Origin: Paenibacillus paeoniae
GTDB taxonomy: Bacteria; Bacillota; Bacilli; Paenibacillales; Paenibacillaceae
Assembly (NCBI RefSeq): GCF_003388735.1
Contig: NZ_QUBQ01000001.1
Coordinates: forward strand, 2,604,001 to 2,668,000
Length of the DNA: 64,000 nucleotides
Reading direction: 5' to 3'
Shown: piece after piece, positions 57,702 to 64,000 of the stretch
Numbering within the stretch: the stretch's first letter is position 1
How the letters are laid out: each line of letters opens with the position of its first letter
Notes under the pieces: model-generated
Told to the model about the DNA's origin: nothing
Seen by the model: only the letters and a program-made list of their open reading frames with translations
Database searches by the model: none
Program-made: the position numbers and the translations under genes

Positions 57702-58850
57702 TCAATGAACTCTCATTCTTCGTGATAATAATACGGCCCCGAACGCCAAGACAATAGCAACTCCGGCAAACCAAGGAACTGAAGTCAGCGAGATCTGTTC
57801 GACCACCAGACCGCCTATACCGGCACCAGCCGCCATCGCCAATTGAAGCACCATACTATTCAAGCTCAACATAATCCCTGTTGATTCGGGAGCAATAGTA
57901 ATGACATTCAGCTGTTGGGGAGGTCCCAATGACCATACGGCGATCGACCACAAGATCAGTATGGCGATCATTAGCACAGAAGTATGGACACCAAGCGCAA
58001 TTAGAACCAAAGCAATGGCATTCAGTCCAAGCCCTATTAGAAGTACACGATGAAGCCCCCATTTGTCTGTCGCATAGCCGCCGGAACGAGACCCGATCAA
58101 GCTGGCAATGCCGATCACAAATAGCGTTGTATTGAGGGTTCCTTCACTCATACCTACTACTGCCAACAGGAATGGCGTAATGTACGAATAAAAGATGGAA
58201 TAACCAATGATCCAGAAAAACGTTACGGATAATGCGACTATCGCTTTTGGCTGCTTCAGCAGAGCGAGCTGATTTCGCAGCGAAACTACCGCTTCTCCCT
58301 TTGTGCGTGGAATAATCAACGCAATCAGAAAAATTGCTGCAATACCAAGCAGAGCAATAACTCCAAATACAGCCTTCCACTCGTAAGCGCCAGCCATTAT
58401 CCTTCCTAACGGCACTCCAAAGATTAAAGATGCTGTGAAGCCCATCAGCACGGCTGCCAACGCGCTTCCCTCTTTGCCCGGCTGGGCTACCTTCGTCGCG
58501 ATAGTCATCGATACGACTACAACAACACCGGCACTAATCCCCATTAAAATCCGGGAGGCATTCAGCAGTGCAATTCCTGGAAGGATATAAGCAAGCGCAT
58601 TGCTTAGGACAAAAAATCCGATGGCAAAGAGAAGCAGCTTCTTGCGCTCCATACGCGCGGTCATTACCATTATAAGTGGCGTGCCAAAGGCATAGGCCAG
58701 CGAAAATACCGTAATCAACTGTCCAGCCGTGACGAGCGAGACACCAGTAGACCATGCTATTTTATCCAAAATACCTGCAATAACATACTCCGAAGTACCA
58801 ACAAGAAAACTGAGAATAGCCAAGATGTAAATTTTGAGCGTACTGGACAT
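57702..58850 (-). CDS. MFS transporter (AraJ/YdhP-like)
   Basis: 382 residues, 12 membrane segments. Early GTSEYVIAGIL is typical of the AraJ/SotB group (consensus F..GxxEFxxxG), and ARMERKKLLL is the loop 2-3 motif. Members export sugars, nucleosides or drugs. AGGGA lies about 9 nt before the ATG at 58850; the ATG at 58871 has none. It follows the SDR gene at 26 bp and is divergent from the AraC regulator that probably controls both. Confidence 0.88.
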   Translation of the reverse strand: MSSTLKIYILAILSFLVGTSEYVIAGILDKIAWSTGVSLVTAGQLITVFSLAYAFGTPLIMVMTARMERKKLLLFAIGFFVLSNALAYILPGIALLNASRILMGISAGVVVVVSMTIATKVAQPGKEGSALAAVLMGFTASLIFGVPLGRIMAGAYEWKAVFGVIALLGIAAIFLIALIIPRTKGEAVVSLRNQLALLKQPKAIVALSVTFFWIIGYSIFYSYITPFLLAVVGMSEGTLNTTLFVIGIASLIGSRSGGYATDKWGLHRVLLIGLGLNAIALVLIALGVHTSVLMIAILILWSIAVWSLGPPQQLNVITIAPESTGIMLSLNSMVLQLAMAAGAGIGGLVVEQISLTSVPWFAGVAIVLAFGAVLLSRRMRVH

Positions 58851-58876
58851 GTATCTTTTCCCTTCCGACATATGAC

Positions 58877-59614
58877 TTAATTAAATCCGCCGTTAACACG
58901 AATCGTCTGTCCAGTTATCCAACGCGCTTTATCGCTAACAAGCAGATCGATCGCATTTGCAATATCCTCTGGCTCCCCAAGTCGTCCGAAGGCATTCATT
59001 CGGCTGAACGAATCAATTAATTCCTGAGATTTTCCTTTTAAAAACAACTCGGTCGATACTTGACCTGGGGCTATGCAGTTGATAATGATATCTCTAGGAC
59101 CAAATTCCTTTGCCAGTTGGCGAGTCAACTGCTCGACTGCACCTTTGGTTGCAGCATAGACGCTATACGTTGGAAGCATCGCGCCGGACACAGAGGTCGA
59201 GAAGTTAATAATTGTGCCGTTGTTCTCCATATGCTTCATCGCTTGCTGGCAAGCGAAATAAGTTCCTTTGACATTAATGGCGAAGTGCCGATCGAACATC
59301 TCTTCCGTTACATCCGCAATAGCTGTGCATTCCATAACGCCAGCATTGTTGACCAGAATATCTACACGACTATATCGCTCGATTGCTTCTGTGAACAATA
59401 CCTCAACTTCACTTACCTTGCTCACGTCAGCGCGAATAGCTGCGGCTTGTCCACCGAATTGCTCAATCGTCTTTACGACCTCATTCGCTTTCTCCTTATT
59501 CAAGGAATAATTAACGACTGCCTTTGCGCCGGATTGTGCCAATTGAATGGCTGCTTGACGTCCAATGCCTCGGGACGCACCTGTAATAATCGCAACTTTT
59601 CCAATCAAATTCAT
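58877..59614 (-). CDS. Classical short-chain dehydrogenase (FabG-like)
   Basis: 245 residues with the full set of motifs: TGASRGIGRQAA, NNAGVME, Ser in NFSTSVSG, YAATKGA and the final TGQTIRVNGGF. It reduces or oxidises a carbonyl or hydroxyl group with NAD(P)(H). AAGGAGAGG precedes the ATG. First gene of an operon with the MFS gene, divergent from an AraC_N-type regulator. Similar three-gene sets are common and usually linked to detoxification, with unknown substrate. Confidence 0.92.
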   Translation of the reverse strand: MNLIGKVAIITGASRGIGRQAAIQLAQSGAKAVVNYSLNKEKANEVVKTIEQFGGQAAAIRADVSKVSEVEVLFTEAIERYSRVDILVNNAGVMECTAIADVTEEMFDRHFAINVKGTYFACQQAMKHMENNGTIINFSTSVSGAMLPTYSVYAATKGAVEQLTRQLAKEFGPRDIIINCIAPGQVSTELFLKGKSQELIDSFSRMNAFGRLGEPEDIANAIDLLVSDKARWITGQTIRVNGGFN

Positions 59615-59723
59615 CTATCGCCCTCTCCTTTGTCTCTGTTCGCAAGGATTGATTAACAGCCGCAACCGGCTTGCATTATAGTGAGAGTGAGCATTGTGCC
59701 GTTAGACCGATCCTGTCTGATGC

Positions 59724-59753
59724 TTGCCTAATTCTCTTCTTACTCCATATAAT
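59724..59753 (+). promoter_or_regulatory. Promoter of the AraC_N-type regulator gene
   Basis: TTGCCT (59724-59729), an 18-bp spacer and TATAAT (59748-59753). A TATAAT without a clear -35 also faces the SDR gene near 59680, as expected for an activator-dependent promoter. Confidence 0.65.
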
Positions 59754-59792
59754 AAAAGCAACATACATCCTTCCCGGATAGGAGCACCAAGC

Positions 59793-60728
59793 ATGAATCA
59801 CAGACATGAATCAGGGAGCATACCGGAATCCTCGCAGCAATTAGCACACTTGATTCGAAGCCATGCTCCAGCGAACGGCACGCATCAGACGGCGATACCT
59901 TCTTTGTCGCTATTGCATGCCACACAATTGTCCGGACCGCTTGAATCTGTATATAAACCGTCCATTTGCGTTGTGGCGCAAGGAGCCAAAACAGCTACGT
60001 TAGCTGACGAAACGTATCAATATGACCCGATGACGTACCTTGTCATATCTGTTGAATTACCGGTAATCGGCAGAATTCTTAAGGCTTCACCAGAGCAGCC
60101 GCATTTAAGCCTAAGACTGAGCTTTGATCCCGACGTCATATTGGACATCATCAAAAAAAGTAATCATCCTTCTTCAGCCTCCTCAAAAGTAAGTCGAGGC
60201 ATAGCCGTAAGTCATATGTCTCCTTCTTTACTTGAGGCCATTACGCGATTGATGAGGTTATTAGACGTGCCTGAGGATATACCTATCCTGGCTCCGCTCA
60301 TTATTCGAGAAATTCTATACCGTGTACTTCAAAGTGAACAAGGCGCGCAAATCCACCAATTCGCCATTATCGGCAGCCAAGCACACAATATCGCTCAAGC
60401 GATTCAACAGATTAATCAGCAATTCGAGCGTCCTCTTGTGGTCGAACAGCTTGCGAAATCCGTAAATATGAGCACATCGGCGTTTCATAAACATTTTAAG
60501 AGCGTCACGAAGATGAGTCCGTTGCAATATCAGAAAGCCGTCCGTTTACAAGAAGCTCGGCACTTAATGTTGACGGAAACCGTTCAAGCCTCTGATGCTG
60601 CCTTTCGGGTAGGTTACGAGAGCCCCTCCCAGTTCAGCCGGGAATATGCCCGTATGTACGGACGACCGCCGATGCTGGATGTTCAACAGCTCCGAAGTTC
60701 TAATTCGGGCTTGGAGCTGTTGGACTGA
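59793..60728 (+). CDS. AraC-family regulator with AraC_N domain
   Basis: 311 residues. The start at 59793 has AGGAG 9 nt upstream; the frame is open to 59724, but that region holds the promoter. AraC_N cupin domain at about 25-170 (KPSICVVAQGAKTATLADETY, in part) and a double HTH at about 205-305 (PLVVEQLAKSVNMSTSAFHKHFK, VRLQEARHLMLTE and GYESPSQFSREY). It is divergent from the SDR/MFS operon and should control it. Confidence 0.92.
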   Translation: MNHRHESGSIPESSQQLAHLIRSHAPANGTHQTAIPSLSLLHATQLSGPLESVYKPSICVVAQGAKTATLADETYQYDPMTYLVISVELPVIGRILKASPEQPHLSLRLSFDPDVILDIIKKSNHPSSASSKVSRGIAVSHMSPSLLEAITRLMRLLDVPEDIPILAPLIIREILYRVLQSEQGAQIHQFAIIGSQAHNIAQAIQQINQQFERPLVVEQLAKSVNMSTSAFHKHFKSVTKMSPLQYQKAVRLQEARHLMLTETVQASDAAFRVGYESPSQFSREYARMYGRPPMLDVQQLRSSNSGLELLD

Positions 60729-60780
60729 TATTCAAGCGCAACAGCTGAAATAAATTAGGCCCAGCACGAACGAGCACCAA

Positions 60781-60840
60781 AAAGAACTGCATCAACAAAG
60801 TTAGACATCATCTACCTTTGTTGATGCAGTTCTTTTTTTT
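60781..60840. terminator. Bidirectional terminator with a perfect 20-bp stem
   Basis: AAAGAACTGCATCAACAAAG (60781-60800) pairs perfectly with 60816-60835 around a 15-nt loop; T runs on both strands. It lies between the AraC gene and the second hydrolase gene. Confidence 0.93.
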
Positions 60841-60878
60841 GAAACCGACAATTAGATCATTCCATATTTCGCCACAAC

Positions 60879-61883
60879 TTATTGGATTTCTCCCATAAAA
60901 GCCCTGAATTTTTCTGCGATTTCTTTTGCTTCGGTACGGTACAAATAATGTCCCGCTTCAAATGTAAATATTTTACCATACACAGATTTTTTTATTTGCG
61001 CTTCATGCTCTGGAACCCATCTATCCGTCGCTGGATGATGCGCTTGTATAAAGAAAACAACGGGAAGATTTTTGGGGAATGTTAAGGCTTCAGCTGCTTT
61101 AAAATTAGAATACATATGCTCAATTTCATTGAGTTGACTTGGATTATACATGTTTTTGAGGCCAAGCATTCTCATTTGTTCTTTTGTTTCATCCTCATAG
61201 GGTAGTTCGGCATACGGGTCATCACCTAGCTTCACATACAACCTCGCGAACCCTAATTTTTTAAGCAGGCTTAGAGCATCTAATGTTGAAGACTCAACCT
61301 TCTGTTCGCTTATCGTTGGAACACTGCTATCAAGCCCAGCAAATGCGCTCACTTCATTTTCATATTTGTTCACATAATCTAATCCGTAAAGACCTGAAAT
61401 GGAGTGAACCATTAGAATATAACGGTCAATTTGAAGACTCTGCAATGCTTCGTGAATTTCACTCACAATGTTTTCAGTCGTTCTTTCTTTGTCAGTTGTA
61501 TCACTTAATCCATAACCAAAAGGCTCAATGACGACCACTTTGTAGAACGGCGATAGTTCTTCGATTAACGGCTTAAAATCAAGTGCTGGTGCCGCGGTTC
61601 CAAAGCCAGGCAAGAGTACGATTGTTTCTTCCCCTGTTCCTTGAATCACAGCATTCATCCTTTTCCCGTCCACAGGCACCAATTGACCATAGGATTGTAT
61701 TTTTCCCTGCTCCGATTTGGTGGCAACCTTATCCACGATAAAAACAATCGCTAAAAAGACCACTACTAATATTGCTAATACAGCTATCGCTTTCAATAAA
61801 AGGATAAGCATTTTTTTCATTAATGGAGTTGGCTTCTTATCCGTCGTTGGATCCTTCCGCTTTATTACCTCACTTAGTTTCAT
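60879..61883 (-). CDS. Membrane-anchored alpha/beta hydrolase, paralogue of the 14.7 kb gene
   Basis: 334 residues. An N-terminal tail with two Pro-Thr segments leads to a membrane helix (about 28-52) and an extracellular hydrolase. The nucleophile region is VHSISG (Ser161), where the usual first Gly of GxSxG is Val159; the late triad His lies in EAGHYLYRTE. Long segments are nearly identical to the paralogue (YGQLVPVDGK, VVIEPFGYGLSDTTDK). Nucleotide composition is more AT-rich than the first copy. AGGAG lies 9 nt before the ATG. Substrate unknown. Confidence 0.88.
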   Translation of the reverse strand: MKLSEVIKRKDPTTDKKPTPLMKKMLILLLKAIAVLAILVVVFLAIVFIVDKVATKSEQGKIQSYGQLVPVDGKRMNAVIQGTGEETIVLLPGFGTAAPALDFKPLIEELSPFYKVVVIEPFGYGLSDTTDKERTTENIVSEIHEALQSLQIDRYILMVHSISGLYGLDYVNKYENEVSAFAGLDSSVPTISEQKVESSTLDALSLLKKLGFARLYVKLGDDPYAELPYEDETKEQMRMLGLKNMYNPSQLNEIEHMYSNFKAAEALTFPKNLPVVFFIQAHHPATDRWVPEHEAQIKKSVYGKIFTFEAGHYLYRTEAKEIAEKFRAFMGEIQ

Positions 61884-62015
61884 TCATATCTACTCCTGAC
61901 ATCGCCTATTTATTAGCTGTAAGCTTTTAAGGAAATCATACACGACGGATATGTACTCTTTATAACGTCAATATGAATGGGATATGAACGGGCACTATGG
62001 CAAGGTAAGAGAAGC

Positions 62016-62056
62016 GAAAAAAAGACTCACCACGAAAGAAATCGTGGTGAGTCTTT
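62016..62056 (-). terminator. Terminator of the RCC1/SLH gene
   Basis: AAAGACTCACCACGA (62021-62035) pairs perfectly with TCGTGGTGAGTCTTT (62042-62056); the minus strand continues with eight T. Confidence 0.92.
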
Positions 62057-62107
62057 GCTTCCCTGCTCATTCTTTTTGTCGATGCTCTGCTCGGAGACAA
62101 CCAAATC

Positions 62108-64000
62108 CTATTCCTTAGCAAGCATCCAATCTTTCACCCGAAGAATCAAGACTACAGCTTCTGCTCGTGTAGTTGTTTCGTCCGGTGCAAACTGATTGCC
62201 TGCGCGTCCCTTTATCAAGCCTTGTTCCTCAGCTGCCGCGATCATAGGCTTTGCCCAAGTCGGAATCGCTGAATCATCCCCGTATGTTGTTGCTTTTGCA
62301 GGTTCTGCCTGCTTTAAATGCAAAGCACGACTTATAATTGCAACCATTTCGACCCTGGTCAAATGGCGTTGCGGGTGAAACATTCCGTCCGGATAGCCTT
62401 GGATAATGCCTTGCTCCAGCATTTGCCCGATCGCTTCACTGGCCCAGACCGGCCACTTCTCGCTTTCGAGCGGCTGCTGCCCTGCTTTGCCGCTTAATTT
62501 AAGCACTTTGCTGAGCATGACCACAAACTCTGCTCGAGTCACTTGTTTCTGGGGCTGGAAGGAATGGTCAGGATAACCGGACACGATTCCTTCCTTCACT
62601 GCTCTCGTAATTGCCCCTTGAGCCCAGTGTCCTGAAATATCAGTTAATTGTAACGATTGTTCAGCCTCTTCCTCGGGCTGCTCTCCCTGCTCTTCAGGAG
62701 GCTTGCTTCCCGGATCTGTCTCCGGATCTGTCTCCGTATCTGTTTCCGGTTCTGTTACTGGCCCTGATCCTGTTCCTGGATTTGGACGTCGTACAAACTC
62801 TACTTCTACTGCATTCCCCAATTGTTGTTCGTCCAGCATAGCCTTGACAGTGGCTAAGCCTGGAATCGTAGAAGACAATTCCGCGGTGTAAACCCCATGA
62901 TTCACTTCTGTTACCGTTCCGATTTGCCCCAGGCTGGTCGTAAAGGTTACAGCACCTCCACTCTGGGTCAATGCATTGCCCAACTGATCATAAACCTGTA
63001 ATTGAACAACGGCCTTTTGCTTGCCGTCAGCTGTTAATCGTTCCGGTGTTGCATTCAACGTTGAACGGGCCGCATCGGGCGATCCTGAGAAGAAGAAGAC
63101 CTCGGTTTCGAAGCCAGACAACCGCTCGCCATCCAGCTCTACATTCGCAACGGCGCTTCCCGCCTCAGGCGAATACAACGGCGCTTCATACTTTCCAGGC
63201 TCAACCTTAATGACTGGGCCCACCGTTCCTCTTGTCGTGCTGAACGTTATACTGGACGCATCTACGTCAATGGTATTGCCCCATGCATCAACAAGCACCA
63301 ATTCCAAGATGGTGCCGCTCGTCTCGTTCGCTGCAACCCGTTCAGGCACTGCTCGCAATACCGACATCTCGGCATCGGGTACACCCGGAATAATCTGCAT
63401 CGTTAGTTTGGAGCCAGCCGCCACTCCATTGACGATTGCCGAAATTTCTACTGTTCCCGCCTGCTCTGGCCGGAAAGCAGCTGTGAAGACACCTCCGTCA
63501 TCATACACTGGATCGCTTAACGTACCGCTGACCGCTGCGAATCTAACGTCGTCAGTACCGACTGGCAATGCTTTACCCTTGTTGTCGGCAAGCTGAAACG
63601 ACACCTCCACCGTCTCGCCTGCTGCGGCAGAGCGAGGTGAATTCGCTGTCCAATTCGATAGGTTTCGAGCGCTTAGAGTAATGCGTGTGAAGCGCTGAAT
63701 AGACTCCTGAGCTCCTTCAGGCCTGTTCCCGCCCAGAACCATATCTCTATTCTTGCCTACGCTCCATATCGAGCCGTCTGTACGCAATATACTCGTATGA
63801 TAGCTTCCTCCAACTGCGGCAATGACATCATTCAGCGGAGTATTGTCTGCATCCATGACCTGTCCGGCCAGCCCGATTGATGTTTCCTCTGTACTGTAGC
63901 CCAATTGATGATCAACATTAGATCCCCAGCTCCATAAGGAACCGTCGCTCTTTATGGCTACTACGTGACTCCAGCCAGCATGGACACTGGATACATTGTC
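62108..64000 (-). CDS. RCC1-repeat/SLH wall protein, 5' part beyond the window
   Basis: The frame is open to the last base of the window, so the start and signal peptide are missing; 630 residues are visible. RCC1-type repeats come first (SHVVAIKSDGSLWSWGSN, SYHTSILRTDGSIWSVGKN), then three invasin/Big-like beta domains (about ARNLSNWT to VEVEFVRR), a Thr/Glu/Pro-rich spacer with TETD/PETD repeats, and three SLH domains at the C-terminus (ISGHWAQGAITRAV, PVWASEAIGQML, IPTWAKPMIAAA). The protein is wall-anchored through SLH and displays a propeller on the surface. Substrate or partner unknown. Confidence 0.88.
   Translation of the reverse strand, partial: DNVSSVHAGWSHVVAIKSDGSLWSWGSNVDHQLGYSTEETSIGLAGQVMDADNTPLNDVIAAVGGSYHTSILRTDGSIWSVGKNRDMVLGGNRPEGAQESIQRFTRITLSARNLSNWTANSPRSAAAGETVEVSFQLADNKGKALPVGTDDVRFAAVSGTLSDPVYDDGGVFTAAFRPEQAGTVEISAIVNGVAAGSKLTMQIIPGVPDAEMSVLRAVPERVAANETSGTILELVLVDAWGNTIDVDASSITFSTTRGTVGPVIKVEPGKYEAPLYSPEAGSAVANVELDGERLSGFETEVFFFSGSPDAARSTLNATPERLTADGKQKAVVQLQVYDQLGNALTQSGGAVTFTTSLGQIGTVTEVNHGVYTAELSSTIPGLATVKAMLDEQQLGNAVEVEFVRRPNPGTGSGPVTEPETDTETDPETDPGSKPPEEQGEQPEEEAEQSLQLTDISGHWAQGAITRAVKEGIVSGYPDHSFQPQKQVTRAEFVVMLSKVLKLSGKAGQQPLESEKWPVWASEAIGQMLEQGIIQGYPDGMFHPQRHLTRVEMVAIISRALHLKQAEPAKATTYGDDSAIPTWAKPMIAAAEEQGLIKGRAGNQFAPDETTTRAEAVVLILRVKDWMLAKE

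Overview
The window looks like a chromosomal segment of a Gram-positive, spore-forming firmicute, most likely Paenibacillus or a close relative. The evidence is a moderate base composition, strong AGGAGG-type ribosome binding sites, four proteins with S-layer homology (SLH) domains, lipoprotein signal peptides, and Bacillus-type regulators (RsbQ, Btr-like AraC, YtrA-type GntR, Fur- and Zur-like boxes). There is no rRNA, tRNA, CRISPR array, prophage or recognisable transposase.

Layout: 1-6.7 kb holds the 3' end of rsbQ followed by a PAS-GGDEF diguanylate cyclase (not the usual PAS phosphatase), a three-gene NmrA/FMN-reductase/MFS operon, and a GAF-containing NarL-type two-component system. 6.9-13.8 kb has two SLH wall proteins (one with four near-identical 330-bp domain repeats) flanking a LysE exporter and its AraC regulator. 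14-18 kb has a RidA protein, a membrane-anchored alpha/beta hydrolase and an OmpR-type two-component system. 18-22 kb has a small XRE repressor with palindromic operators, a BBE-like flavoprotein and an SLH metalloprotease. 22.3-27.1 kb is a Fur-boxed siderophore uptake operon ending in a Btr-like activator.

27.3-33.6 kb is the most unusual accessory region and reads as AT-rich. Two solute-binding lipoproteins without permeases face a divergent four-gene cluster: a thioredoxin-like protein, an ABC exporter without peptidase domain, a second thioredoxin-like protein, and a 60-residue leaderless peptide with eight cysteines. This looks like a disulfide-rich secreted peptide or bacteriocin system. 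An ABC transporter with its own YtrA-type GntR regulator follows (33.7-35.6 kb) and might give protection.

35.7-41.4 kb contains small regulators, a decayed gene, a MarR/MFS/saccharopine-dehydrogenase-like operon with matching MarR operators and a probably leaderless marR mRNA, an acetate-transporter-like protein and a lipoprotein. 41.6-53.5 kb is a single ten-gene catabolic operon under a divergent GntR/UTRA regulator: SIS-domain protein, YjbQ, binding protein and two permeases, two paralogous 700-residue ADP-ribosylglycohydrolase-family proteins, a PfkB kinase with an altered signature, a nucleoside hydrolase and a ribokinase. It suggests import and stepwise dismantling of a ribosylated compound that has not been identified.

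54.5-64 kb has a second broken gene, a MerR/SDR pair with twin 19-bp-spacer promoters, a ZinT-like zinc lipoprotein with two Zur-like boxes, an AraC-controlled SDR/MFS pair, a paralogue of the alpha/beta hydrolase, and the 3' part of an RCC1/SLH wall protein running off the window.
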